Shown: positions 10,497 through 23,441, counted from the stretch's first letter. The stretch: DNA of 64,000 bases from Brevipalpus yothersi (GCA_003956705.1 QZCP01000679.1:152348-216347); one strand, 5' to 3'. Notes: generated by a model from the sequence alone, not told the origin. Numbers and translations are program-made.

Positions 10497-11727
10497 GATA
10501 TTTTTTCTGTTCCGCTAGGAATTAATGTTAATTTTATTTCTTTTCCCCGTTAAAATCACTTGAAAACTTGAAATTTAAGGCAGAATACTCTCAATCTGAA
10601 AGAAAATCGTTCATCATCACCGATCTTCTTTCGACTTTATAGTGACATGAAAATTTTTCACTCATCATTATAATATTTACAAGTTAGACACACACGCACA
10701 CAGACACAATTATGAATGATTTATGAATGAATGATTTAATTTTCCACACAAAAATGATGAATGAAACAAATAATAAACAAATTATTACAAAGCCTACGGG
10801 ATATTGGGCATAAAATTTGAAGCAACCCCTCCATCATATCATTATCCACAATAATTTCCCTCTCTCTTTTCCACTTGTCTATGGCAGTTCTTCTCAAATG
10901 ATGATGATTCTGGTTATTCATGTGATCAAGTGAGGAATGTTATTTCTTATTTTTTTTTTCTTCTTCTTCTTCTTCTCTTTTCTCGAGTGGCTGAACGGGT
11001 TTGCTTCAGTAGAAGTATCTCCACTTTTCCAATTAATTCAATTCGTCAGTAGGTGATTCGAAAAAGAGATAGATAGAGATAGAAAGTAAGTAAGTAAGTG
11101 TGTGTGTATGAAAAAGTTTCTCAAGAACAATCCGACACATGAAGGTGAAGCCTTTCCTTACTCATTTACTTTGATCATCATCATGCCCAGTGGGCGTTCG
11201 ATGAGTGCCCAAGAGTAGAGTATTGATCAAAAAATCAATCGCTTCCAGGCATATACACACACACACATTGGAGAGATAGAAAAATTTTTCAAAAAATACT
11301 GATGAGACACACTACATGTTTCGTTACTTTCGTCTGATGTGATGATGATGATTTCATAGACACTTGCCACTACGTAATCAAATTAATAAGTTGATAATGA
11401 TGAAGATAAGAGAAGAGAGAAAATTTTTTCTTTCTCTCTCTCTCTTCTCAAAATTTTCATGCTCTCTTGCCGTTCTGATGATATATAAAAAATTTATCCT
11501 TCGATTTTACAAGTGAGTATGAATGTGTGTTCAAATGTGTGTGTGTGTGTGTGTGTGTGTACAAGAGAAATGAAATTTATTGTAACTATATTTACATTTA
11601 TTAAATATATGAACAAAATAAAATAAAATGGTAATCAACCTGAAACGTGTGATGTGTGCATATGTTTAACGCTCAATTAACACAATCATACACATACAAA
11701 CTTCGTTCTTTCAATTTAATATCATCA
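10497..11727. other. Intergenic spacer, array copies 1-2
   Basis: No exon seen. It holds a TTC/TTCTTCT run near 10960-10980, short GATAGA runs near 11070, and a GT array at 11536-11560. This is the presumed promoter region of copy 1 and 3' region of copy 2. Confidence 0.6.
11536..11560. repeat. (GT)n microsatellite
   Basis: About 12 uninterrupted GT units, preceded by a shorter TGTGTGT run. Confidence 0.95.
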
Positions 11728-13064
11728 TCAAATGAGAAAATTAAGAGCTTGTCTTAAAGGCTTATCTTTTGATAATGTGATCAAATATTTACGTACTGCC
11801 GTCAAAAGAACACCTGATAGTACCAATAGTGAGCCAAATATTGTTAATCCATCAGGATAATGATCAAAAAATAATATCTGATAGGCGAATGCCAATATAA
11901 GATCACATGAAGATTTGAACATGGAAACAACACCAGCCTCTTCCACCTGTAATGCTTTGGTGAGCATCATTTGGCCGAAAAAACTTGTCACACCAACTGC
12001 CATCAAGAACCATGGTGCTGGGCCACATTCTGGTAGATGATAGGCATCAGTGAAATATGCAATAGCCGTCTGTGATGATAATAAAAAACAATCGTAAGAT
12101 CATTATTATCCAAATGATTGGGTCAATTCAGTTAACTTACCATCTCGATCAGGGCAATCCATGAAGTATTAAAAAGAGTCACAGAGTGGTGAACGTCTTT
12201 CAATTTTCTCAACAAAATAACGGTCAAAGAGCCGATCATGGAAGCGATAATACCACAGCTCATTCCGATCATCAAAGAATTTCGATCATCATTCTCTTGA
12301 CTCACTTTACTAGGAATTGCATGAGGATTTACCCCAAAAAGTATGATATGCCATTGGGTTGTTAAAGCAATACCGATCACTGTAACGGTAAATGTGAGCA
12401 CACGACCCAGGCCACATGATTCTCTGAGTATAAAGACCGAAAAAAATGAGACAAATGCTGGTGTTGTGAGTTTTATCACAGTTGCCTATGGAAGAGAAGA
12501 TAGAAAAAGTCCCGTTAAAAGAGTCACCACTTCAAATCAGATATACACGCACAAACTAATTAATAAGTTAATTTGAAACGATATGATTACATTTGACAGT
12601 GGCAGAAGCTTGAGGGCAACAAAACGTAGATAAAGTGCTGTGGCACCGGTCAATGCTCGAAGAAAAACACATATACGAGAATCAGGAGGCCCAAAAATGC
12701 TGTCAATATTGACCTCGGGAATAGCTGCAATGGCCAGTATTCCCGTTTCAGCGAAACGTATTGATGCGATCAAAGCTGGATCAATACCGGTCAATCGTTT
12801 GACAATCAATGAATTGATTGAAAATAGTAGAGATGATATGAAAGCATAAAAAACGCCTCGAAATTGTTTCCATATTGTTGTGGCAGCGACGATAGAACCT
12901 TTCCGTAAGGTTTGAACGGCTATGGATGCCCGATGGGCAAAAGACATACGTTTGGGCATTTCATTTTCGCCAATACTTCCTTCCAATGTGGGAATAGAGT
13001 CAGTTACACTCGTTTTCGATGGCACATTGAAAATTACCGAATGATTACGTTTAACTTCTCTCAT
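11728..13064 (-). CDS. SLC35G1-like EamA/DMT transporter, array copy 2
   Basis: Three exons, 13064..12591, 12485..12141 and 12069..11728, encoding 386 residues. The first intron is at the position shared by the whole array (after LLPLSN, donor GTAATC). The second intron, 71 nt after IALIEM, is unique to this copy. The landmarks FGPPDSRICVFLRALTGATALYLR, RKLKDVHHSVTLFN and MMLTKALQVEEAG are kept. The usual TAKLD.IFG loop has become TTQWHIILFG, and LRESCGLGR replaces LKE.CGIF, so this is the most derived of the copy 1/2/3/6 group. The tail has AHRASIAVQTLRKGS, keeping RAS and RKGS but missing one Arg, and VIFNVPSK in place of VI-ET. The start ATG is clear. Confidence 0.93.
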
Positions 13065-14585
13065 TGTATTCGAATACGGTCAGATGAGAAAAAGAAAAAG
13101 AATGTTCAACTCTAAATTCTATTTTTACTTCTAATATTCCTTTTCTTTGGGTCAATTCGAAATAGAAAATGAACGAAATAAAATTGGAATGATTGAATAT
13201 GGATATATGAAAAACTCAATTCATGCGAATTTAGTGAAGAAAAGTGATTGAAGAAAGAACGTGTGAATAGAGTATGTATTATAGATGTTAAATTAGCTCA
13301 AGTTTTTTTTTGAATTCAAGTTTGAGTATGGATTCTGCTCCCAATAAAAATCCCCGATCACGATTGTGTATTGTTCTTTGATTAAGTAAATTCACATAGG
13401 CAAAGAAGGAGAAAGAGAGAAAGAGAGTGGGAAAGAGAGAGAGAGAGAGAGTGAATATCTTTGAAACTGTGTAACACTCTTGGGAAACAATCAATTTTTC
13501 TCGCTAAAAAAAATCGTTCTTTCAACACGATTTCTGACCAAAATCGTTATATTATTATTGTAAATCGTTATGATTTATGTTGAGTCACTAGTTTGTCTAT
13601 TCATTCGAAAAAATATATGCATTTGATTTACTGATTCAGAATTATTTTCTCATAACTGTTGCCAACTCGAATATTTCCTTGGAACACTTAAAAAAGATAA
13701 ATCAAGAGTACATCGCTTTTCTCTCCTCTAAAATCAACAGTTTTTCAAATTGACCTTCATTTCTTCCGTTGAGTCGAGAATTTGTGGTGAAATTTTTCTC
13801 AGGGACAATTGATAAAGTCTTTGACATATTGATTCTAGTGCACAAGTATCCACTAGATATGATCACATTTCATTTTCTCTTAACTTTTCATTGCCTGAGC
13901 TCTATTGAGAGTGTTACGTGTGTTTGGCAATCTTTTATACATTGCATTAGATTTTTTGTCATTTTTTATCAGGTAAAATAAAGTCCAAGCGAAAATGATA
14001 TCGTCTTTTTTTCTCCGTGGATTCTTTTCTCGATAATCATACCAGTATTCGATATTTGATACAATTTTTGGAATTTATTGAATAGGAAACAAATTCAATA
14101 AATTCCAGAGATCCTAATAGTCACTCCATCTTGTTCATAAGTTCACACATTCTTGGAAACTGATAATTGATTCAACCATGTTTTTAAACATGGGAAAATG
14201 ATTAAAACCTACTTTTTGGTTACCAGGCGAAAAAAGTTGTTTTTATACCATAGTTTAAATGAACTTGCCATTCTATTAGAGTTTTGATGGATGAGAGAAT
14301 CAATACAAAGCCACTTTTTGAAGTTTTTAACAAAAGAGATCGATAACTTCCAAAAATAACGGTGAAGAATAAAAAATTTTTTCTGGAAAAAATGAAGAAT
14401 TTAATTCACTTCCAATGAAAAAGTGGTAGTGAAAGATCTGAAAAAAACTATCTCTATTAAAATTTAGTACATTAATGACAAAGATTCAAAATCTAGTCAG
14501 AAATTAGCCTTCAATAAGCTTGACAAGCCTTTAACCCCAATGCAACGATGATATTTTACAAATCGAATGATTTTTTTTGCCAAGT
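13065..14585. other. Intergenic spacer, array copies 2-3
   Basis: No supported exon. A short GA run sits at about 13430-13452. Open frames here are short and lack family resemblance or splice support. Confidence 0.55.
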
Positions 14586-15863
14586 TTATTTGAGAATAAA
14601 ATCAAAATAGCGTCTCAAGATGTGATCAGGTGGCAGAGTGATGATATATTTGCGGAAACTTGTGAATAGAACGGCTGATGATACCAGAACTGATCCAATT
14701 ATGGTGCAGAGATCAGGAATTTTTTGGAATAGACAAATTTGAAAGATGAATGCTAAAACTAGATCACATGATGACTTGAACATGGCCACAATTCCAGCCT
14801 CTTCCACCTGTAATGCCTTGGTGAACATTATTTGAGCATAATAACTAAAGACGCCGATTAACATCAACAGCCATGGTGAAGCACCTCCTTCGGGAAGGGA
14901 ATATCCATCCATGAAATATGTGATAACTGCCATCTCGATTGAGGCAACCCAAGCAAAATTGAATAAAACCACTGAATGATGGACATCTTTCAATTTTCGA
15001 AGAACAATAAATGTTAAGGAGCCAACAATGGCCGCAGCCAGGCCACAAACAAGACCCATTAATTGAGTTGATCCGTTGGGCATATTCTCAAAATCACCTT
15101 CAAATGAGGTGCCAAAAATTGCATCAAGTTTGGCCGTGAAGCCGATCCCAATTAGCGTAATTGTTAAAGCAATTATGTGAAATATGCCACAAGCTTCTTT
15201 GAGAAATATATGAGCGAAAACACAAACAAAAACGGGAACACTTTGAGTTATAACGGTTGCCTAAAGTTTTGAAAAATTTTGGACACAAGTTAAAATAGGT
15301 AAAATTTGAAGATGAAGGAAAAAGAGAGTTCTTAATTGATAGAAAATCGTACTTACATTCGCCAGTGGCAGCAATTGAATTGTCATATATCGTAAATATA
15401 AAGATGTGGCTCCTGTGAAGCCTCTTAGGATTACCCAGATTCGACAATTTGGTGGACCAATAATACTGTCAATTTTCATTTCTTGGAAAGTTGCAATCGA
15501 AAGTATAATTATTTCACCAAAACGGAAAAGAGCAATCAAAGCTGGATTGATACCAGTGAGATGTTTAACGATTGTGGCGTTAATTGAGAAAAGTAGGGAT
15601 GCACAAGCGGCAAAAATTATGCCCCGGAACGATGTCCAAAATCCGATTGCAACCATTTTTGATTCCCTATGGATTTGGAGAACTCGAGTTGAGGCTCGTC
15701 TAATGTAGCTGTTGATTTGATTCGAGCTCAAATTGTGTTCTTTATCGGATGAAATTTTCGATGGAATATCTTCAATCGATTTGGACTTAATTGATGAAGA
15801 TTCATCTTCGATGAGAGTTTCAATTATAACTATCTGGGATTTTGGGATAGAATTTTCCATCAT
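14586..15863 (-). CDS. SLC35G1-like EamA/DMT transporter, array copy 3
   Basis: Two exons, 15863..15357 and 15260..14586, separated by a 96-nt phase-0 intron after LLPLAN, encoding 393 residues. The open frame extends upstream to 15956. The ATG-ATG at 15863/15858 is chosen because MENSIPKSQIVIIET lines up with the tails of the other copies. Landmarks: FGPPNCRIWVILRGFTGAT is changed to IGPPNCR, then LKEACGIFH, TAKLDAIFG and IMFTKALQVEEAG. The tail keeps IRRASTRVLQIHRES and VIIETLIEDE. The stop codon is overlapped by AATAAA, as in copy 1. It is closest to copies 1 and 6 by loop sequence. Confidence 0.93.
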
Positions 15864-16998
15864 GAAAATTGAACAGAAGCTTTCGAGATCATGAAATTCG
15901 AAGCGAAACTTATATTTACCAGAAAATACAAAACTGACTAAAGAAGCTTTAACCAAGAATTGATCGGCTTTTTATTGGTTTTAATTGCTTCCAAAAATGA
16001 CAGGTTTTTGTTTTGTTCTGACACTTCCAATCAATTTTCCTAGGAAAAAGAATCCTTTCCATCTTGCCTAACATTCAATTGCTTTTGTTTGTTTGTAGTT
16101 ATTGCTATCTCCCAGGTTCTGACGAATATTGAAATCATACTGATATTTGTTCAGTCACGGAATGGGGAATGCTTCAAGTAAACTGAGTCAGTCCAAAAAG
16201 TTTGAAAAGTCATTCAACGAAATTCAATGTAACCATATTAACTGGTCATGAGACATGATGAGAAATTTTTCTCTGGATGGTCCGCAAACTTTTTTTTGAT
16301 AGCTTTTCAATTAAAGTGAAAACGGTTGAAGTTCATTAGACTTTGAGGTAGTAGAACAAAGAAAATGAGCTTTCACTCGCTTTATGAATGAATCCTTTCA
16401 TCACTTCCAAGTTAATGAATTTCTTTCTTCCAAGGATAATGAGCTCATGTTGTGTGATGAAAAACCTTATCCAAGCAATAATTTGAATATTCTGCTGAAT
16501 CCAAGAAAATTTACCAATCATCGAGAGATCAAAAGCATATTTCATCAGCAGTTCACTCAGAAATCTCATCAACTTTCAGATACATGCTTCTTCAAAGTTG
16601 AGAATCAGAACAATAAGATGGAAAACTTTGAGGAAATGCTCTAACTTTTCGAAAATATGTTTTCAATAGGTGAAAGTTGTGGAATGCTTTACATTGTGAA
16701 GGGAATAAGAATATCGCTTAATTGGAGGAGCTCTATTTCTTGAACTAGTATCGTTAAACTTTCTACATACAAGACGAAGGCTTAAGCTTTAAATTGTCAT
16801 TTACAGTGCATTCTTTGATGGAAGTTGTCATGAAAGTCTAAGAGATAGATATATTTCAGTGTTCCTATTGGGAATGAGATGTGAATTCAACGCAAATTCG
16901 GTCAGTCTGATATAATTCGATTTTCAATTTTTTTCGAGAATACTCCTAAATAGTTAAATAAATAAGTTCACAATGATTTTTAAGTAAAAAACGGACTA
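15864..16998. other. Intergenic spacer, array copies 3-4
   Basis: No supported exon. Opposing open frames at 16336-16644 are mutually overlapping and show no domain or splice evidence. Confidence 0.55.
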
Positions 16999-18334
16999 TT
17001 ATTTAATGATTAGAGCAAACCAATGTCTCAAATAATGATCAAGAGGTAAGGTCAATATATATTTTCTCAAGTTAACTAGAACCACAGCACTTGACACCAG
17101 AAAAGCTCCGATAAATGTGGCGGTATCAGGGGCATGTTCAAATACCGTTATTTGTAAAATGAATGCAAGAATAATGTCCAGGGCTGCTCTTGTGACACTG
17201 ATGGTAGAAGCTTCTTCGTATTGGAGTGCTTTGGTCAACATCATTTGGCCGAAGAAGCTGAACACTCCAAGAAGTACCAATAACCATGGATCATATCCAC
17301 ATTCTGGTAATTTGAAGCTACTCGTCGAATAGGTAATACAGATCATAAAAATTGAGGAAACCCATGACAAATTGAACAAAACCACGGTATGATTGATATT
17401 TTTCAATCTTCTTAAAACAATTATCGATAGTGAGCAGGTAATGGCTCCAGTGAGCCCACACAAAAGTCCGAGACCTTTTTGCTTATGCTCATAGTCTGCT
17501 TCTTCATCACTGATGAGGGACCAAAAAATTTGATCAATTTTAACAGTGAATCCAATACCAACAATGGTGACCGATACAGCGAGAAAATGGAATGCTTTGA
17601 AGGGTTCTTTGAGAAAAATTCGAGCAAATATGCACACAAAAATAAGGTAACTCAAACTGATTGTTATGGCCTGTGGAAAAATTGAAGATTGATTGTCATT
17701 AGAACTTAAAGAGAAAAATTTCTTACAAACTTACATTCGCGAGTGGTAAGTAATGAAGAGATTTGTAACGAAGATACCATGTTAAGGCTCCAGTTAATCC
17801 TCTCAAAATCAGCCAAAATCGATCTTCAGGTGGACCAAAAGCATTTTCACTGGTACTGGACAGTGCAATCATGGAAAAAAGTCCTATTTCTAGGAATTGG
17901 ATGAGTGCTATGAAGGCAGGATCAATTCGACTTAAACCTTTGACAATTGTTGCGTCCACAGCGAAAAACAGTGCACACAGAGAGGCATAAAAAATACCTC
18001 GAAATGATTTCCATGCTGAAAGAACAACCACAACAGACTGTTTTCGAACACTTTGCATCATAACGGATGCTCTTCGGACGAAGGCAGAACTTTTCTTTCG
18101 AACATAGGAATCCATTGATCTTAAGGATATATTACTGACGGATGGACGCGTTTTTTGGCTTTCTCTTCTCATCGGCTTCATTGGTGCTCCATCATCTATG
18201 GAAGTTTTGATCCTTCTCGGAATCTCTTCATCATCTTTCACCGTTTCAACAATTATTACTGGTCCCAAATTTCCCGTATGGATCACACCATCCTCACCTC
18301 CTGGGGACATGGACACTCTTCGAATATTATTCAT
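16999..18334 (-). CDS. SLC35G1-like EamA/DMT transporter, array copy 4
   Basis: Two exons, 18334..17735 and 17670..16999, with a 64-nt phase-0 intron after YLPLAN, encoding 423 residues. The N-tail is about 120 residues and includes VIIVETVKDDE, several Ser/Arg patches and FVRRASVMMQSVRKQS. The core has FGPPEDRFWLILRGLTGAL, LKEPFKAFH, LRRLKNINHTVVLFN and MMLTKALQYEEASTISVTRA. Together with copy 5 it forms a subgroup marked by RYKSLHYLPL, QKGLGLLCGL and EAST.(S/G)VTRA. These features are absent from copies 1-3; copy 6 shares only the VTR. This points to a duplication shared by copies 4 and 5. Confidence 0.93.
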
Positions 18335-19319
18335 GGGGGTATTCCAAATTTGGACAACAAATATCCTTCCAATAAGACACTCGATCGAATTTTTAGATTC
18401 TAAGCCACTGTAAAAATCATGAGTGATAAAGATTGAAATGGAAAACCTACATTCTCATCGGGCACCCTTTCGAATGAGTTGTGATCTTTGTAAATCAAAT
18501 CATGGGCTCAAACTATTTGACAGTGACAGATGAGTGGCTAATTTATATCAACTCATCAAATATTCCCAGGATTTTTTTTCTCTCTATGAATCAGATTGAC
18601 AAACTCCCATCTCGCTCTCGAGGTCTGATCTCAATATGATATGCCTTATGATATTTACAGGAACGGAGCAAATCTAGGGATGAGTCATTGATTTTTCGAA
18701 AATTATTTTAATTTAATTATCTTAATTTATTTTAAGATAAATGGGCTGAATAGGCCAATTTTTTCCTTATCTAGCATGGTCAGAAGAAATGAAAAAAATA
18801 GGTGAATTGATTTTATCTAAAACACATGATTCAGAAAAGATCAATTTCAATTCCGATTCTCCTTCATGACATTTTCCTGATTAAACATCTATCTGTAAAA
18901 TTTCAATCTTATCAGTCCTATTCGTGTTTTAATCAGAAACATTTTCTCATGATAATCTCGTGATAAATCCGAGATTGAATTGAGATATAATGGATCTTCA
19001 CACATTAATCTAAGATTTTTAATCTATCGAAAACCTTTATCAAATTGTTTTTCAATGATACAATTTTTATTTTGACCTTCAAGTATAAATATAGTGTTTG
19101 GTGTGCTGTTGATAATAACAAATCGAGACACAAAGAGAATCGAACAGAAGGAGAGTTGCATTTGAGAAGCTGTCATCATTCGCTGATCAATTGATTTCCC
19201 AACAAGCTCTGAAAGTTGGAATGATTAAAAAATTGAGAATGTGTTGACAGGTTGATGGCTTTATTTGTGGTGAGTGAAATCATTTGATGAGGATGGGGAA
19301 TTTATTCAAATAAATATAA
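18335..19319. other. Intergenic spacer, array copies 4-5
   Basis: AT-rich, no supported exon. A TATAAATATA stretch occurs near 19084-19093 but has no gene placed to use it on either strand. Confidence 0.55.
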
Positions 19320-20631
19320 TCATATAATCACAGAAAACCAGTGCCTCAGAGTATGATCCTCAGGCAAACTTGACAAATATATTCTCAAGTTAACCAGAAC
19401 GATGGTCATAGATACAAATATAGCTCCAATAATTGTGTACAAATCAGGCATATTATGGAAAATCATGGTTTGAAATAAGAATGCAAACATTATATCGGAT
19501 GCTGCTCGAGTTACACCTATTGTGGATGCCTCTTGATACTGAAGTGCTTTGGTCAACATGATTTGTCCAAAAAAGCTTGCCAATACAATTGCAACCAGCA
19601 ACCAGGGATCAAAAGGTGACTGTGGAAGATGTAAATTGTTTGTAGAATAAGCAATCATGAGCAATATGATGGTAGAAACCCATGACAAATTGAATGTAAT
19701 CACAAATTGATCAGAATGCTTCAATTTTCGTAAAACTATGATTGACATCGCACTAAAAATGGCACTACCAAGGCCGAAAATTAGACCAAGACCTTTCTGT
19801 TCTTGTTCATGTCTCACTTGGAGATTTTCTGTGAATGACATGATAATTTTATCCAGTCTGATCGAAAATCCAATACCAATTATCGTCAAAATCAGTCCAA
19901 TTAAGTGGAACTTTGTGAATGGTTCTTTAAGAAAAAATCGAGCAAATATGGAGACAAAAATGAGAGAACTCAAACTAATAATCACAGCCTAATAAAAAAA
20001 AGAAAATTATCAATATAAGTGAAAAATTAGTTCTTGATCTACTTCTTACATTTGTAAGTGGTAAGTAACTGAGTGATTTATATCGAAGATACCATGTTAA
20101 ACATCCTGTTATTCCTCGCAAAATGAGCCATGGTCGATCTTCAGCGTTTCCGAAGATAGATTCCTTTGAATTTATCAGAGCAACGAATGATAAAATTCCT
20201 ATTCCAACGAATTGAACCAATGCCATGAAAGACGAGTCAACCTGCTTTAAACTTTTGACAATTGTCGAGCCAATGGCGAAGAAGAGTGCAGCTAAAACTA
20301 TGAAAAAAATTCCTCTAAACGAATTCCATGCTGATGAAATAAGCTCGTTTGATTTATTTTTCACAGATTCTTGGGCAGGACAAACGGAAGTTAAGCTTCT
20401 TTGACTTCTCCGGAAGTCTACTGATCGAACCGATACATTACCAATCGAGAAACGAGTCCCATTATTTTGTCCACCAGTCAGCTGTCCATCAGAATCAGGG
20501 CTGAGAAGCTTTGGATTATCTTTTTTCACGGTTTCCACAATTATAACTGGATCAAGACTTCCAACTTTCTCATTAGTATGAACAACAATGTCCTCAGCTG
20601 CTGATACAAGTGAAACCCTTCTACTATTCAT
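19320..20631 (-). CDS. SLC35G1-like EamA/DMT transporter, array copy 5
   Basis: Two exons, 20631..20050 and 19988..19320, with a 61-nt phase-0 intron after YLPLTN, encoding 416 residues. The tail begins MNSRRVSLVSAAED, very like MNNIRRVSMSPGGED of copy 4, and keeps VIIVETVKKDN. The RRAS-type site present just before the membrane in the other copies is lost here (the equivalent stretch reads SLTSVCPAQESVKNK). The core shows FGNAEDRPWLILRGITGCL in place of FGPPE.R, then LKEPFTKFH, LRKLKHSDQFVITFN and IMLTKALQYQEASTIGVTRA. It is the sister of copy 4, with relaxed positions in the loop and tail. The frame is intact. Confidence 0.92.
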
Positions 20632-21951
20632 GGTTCCTCATAGAGATGAAAAATTCAAATTAATTTAGCCAATTCAATTGTGATCACATCAAAATAATGT
20701 AAAAATAACTCAACTAGTGGTAAAAAGTATTTATTTTCACTCATTGATAAAGTAATCGGGACAAAAACTTGTAATGCCTGCAAACGGATCTCATCAAATT
20801 CAATCGAACTTTTCGAATATGGATCAAAAAATTTGAAAAAATTCCTCACACTACTTCCTCTGAACTCGGTGATATTTAGAAAACAAAAGAAACATCCCAA
20901 AACACAAATCACTCAACGAATCGGAAAAAAATTTGCACTCGAAGGTCATCTAATTTGAACTGATTCCGCTTATCCATGAGATGACGAAAACGAACCTCAG
21001 ACCTTTGCTTGCGATCCTAAAAATTGGGGAAGATTTGAATTTTTCAGCCAATAGGTACATTCTTTGAAGTGTATTCTTCCATCACGTTGAACAAACGGTT
21101 CCATCACATGTTACTGTTGTCCAGCTTTGGGTGAACATTAATTGATGTTAAATAGAATTTTGAGCTTCGCCACTCTTACGATTTACCTGTTGGTGATGAA
21201 ATTCATCCTTCAAATTGGTTCACGAGTGGAGATGAACAGAGGCTAAAAAGTATCGGAACAATAGAAAATCGCTTTGAGCATCAATTTCATTGAAGAGCCG
21301 TCAATAATTTCGAAAAACACTGGTAATGATGATCAATTGTTTTCCAGAGATGCTTCAAATTGTATGAATGAAGATAACAATACGAATGCGCACTTGAAAC
21401 AAATAAATTTATTGCATTAATTCAATTAACATTATTTGATTAGTAAGGAAGAGGGATTGAAAGGCTTACTGATCATAGAATAGAGCTAACTCATTAGGTT
21501 TTCTTACGTGTGGGTCACTACATAATTTTGGGTTGAAAAAGTGAACGAAAATGAGAAACAAAGCTTTTCCTTATTTTAGTCTTATTCTAATCAATCTAAA
21601 CATCTATTTTATGTATTACAAAAGCTAAGGAATGTTAGAAATAAAAAATGTCTCGACGCTAACTATCCTATCTAGTGAACTATGTATTGAATATTTCGTT
21701 TTGATCACCAGTTAATATGCGTAATTGATGAAAGTGTTATTTTGTACATTTTTTTCGTTAATCAATTCAAATCGAGAACGTATCTCTTGATGAGTATTCT
21801 TTATGGAGATCAGAAAAATTGTAAGCACTGTGTCTGGCTAGCTTTCTGCCATGAGACCTCCAACTTTTTGTTCAATTTTATTGATCAATTTTAAGCTTAT
21901 TAAACTGTCGAATATTGTCAGTCACTTGAATGGAATATTTTTCAATTGAGC
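20632..21951. other. Intergenic spacer, array copies 5-6
   Basis: No supported exon; AT-rich throughout with only short unsupported frames. Confidence 0.55.
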
Positions 21952-23441
21952 TTATTTTAGTGTAAATGCAAACCATCTTCTCATGAAGTGGTCACCCGGA
22001 AGTGTAACAATGTATTTTCTCAGGCTAGTTAAAAGGACTGCGGTTGTGATTAGGGCTGCACCAATAACTGTACACAAATCTGGAATCTTTTGGAAAATGA
22101 AGATTTGAAAAATGAACGCTAAAAACAATTCTCCAGATGATCGAGTTACCGATACAATTCCCGCTTCTTCAACCTGAAGGGCTCTAGTTAAACACATTTG
22201 GGCATAAAAACTGAGTACAGCAAGAATCATCAGCAGCCATGGTGCAATGCCACATTCGGGAAGTTCATAACCATCCATGAAGAATGTGATCATGGACATC
22301 TCAATGGATGCAACCCAAGCAAAATTGAACAAAATGGTACTGTGATGTAGATGCTTAACTTTACGGACTAAAATGTAGCTTGATGAGCCAATGATTGTAG
22401 TGGCCATTCCACATGCCAATCCATAGAGCTGTGTAGTTCGATCTATTCCGCTAACATCTTCACCTGGTAGTGCTGTTCCAAAAATTACGTCCAGTTTAGC
22501 TGTGAAACCTATTCCAATCAGTGTTACAGCCAAGGAAACTATGTGGAATATTCCAAAAGCTTCTTTCAAAAAAATTCGAGCGAAAATACACACGAATACT
22601 GGCATACTGAGAGTTATTACAGTGGCCTATGTAAAAAAATTCGATTGAAAAACAAATGAGAAAATTTACTTTTTAAATGCTGAATTGATCTTACATTTGC
22701 AAGTGGTAATAGATGAAGGGTTACGTAACGAAGATAATTTGATGTTGCTCCAACGACTCCTCTCAAAAGTACCCAACGGCGACACTCTGGAGGACCAAAA
22801 ACATCTTCGGTGGTTATCTCATCGAAACCAGCGAAAGAGAAAAGTGTTATTCCCACAAAACGAAATAAAGCCATCAAAGATGGATCAACACCGGTCAAAA
22901 ATTTGACTATCACAGTGGTTATAGAGAAAAGTAGGGCAGACAGTAGGGCTAAAAATACTCCTCGAAAGGATGCCCAAAATGATAGGACCACTAGAACTGA
23001 TCCTTTACGAAGATTGGAGAAAGCAACGGAAGCTCGTCGTGAGAATGTTGAGCCTCGCTTTTTCGATGATGGCTCAGAATTACGTTTTGGGCTGGAATTA
23101 TCATACTTTTTCAAATCTTCGAGCGAAGGTATCGGTGTCAAAGTTGGCTTCAAGATGCCTGTATGATTGGGATCTTTGGGCTCATGGAGAGGCTCAACCA
23201 CTATTACGTGTGCAGCGTGCTCTCGGACTTTCTTATTCGCTGATGTAAGTGAACTCGGTTTGGTGGTCGGAGTAGGGGTTGTGGTGGACACAGTTTGGGT
23301 TGTTGGTGTTACTGGTGGGACTGTGGTGGAGGATGGAGGCTGATTGTTGTTGTCGTTGGGCACATCGGACGTTGGAACGTTCGTTGGCTGTGATGAAATT
23401 TCAGTAGCTGAAATCTTTTCTTTCGCTTGGGACTCGACCAT
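21952..23441 (-). CDS. SLC35G1-like EamA/DMT transporter, array copy 6
   Basis: Two exons, 23441..22695 and 22626..21952, with a 68-nt phase-0 intron after LLPLAN, encoding 473 residues, the longest of the array. The extra length is an N-terminal Pro/Thr/Ser-rich low-complexity tail of about 60 residues, before VIVVEPLHEP and FSRRASVAFSNLRKGS. The core carries FGPPECRRWVLLRGVVGAT, LKEAFGIFH, TAKLDVIFG, VRKVKHLHHSTILFN and LTRALQVEEAGIVSVTRSS. As the 5'-most gene on the transcribed strand, it begins the head-to-tail series. It shares VTR(S) in the second half with copies 4/5 but loop sequences with copies 1/3, so it may be near the base of both groups. Confidence 0.93.
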
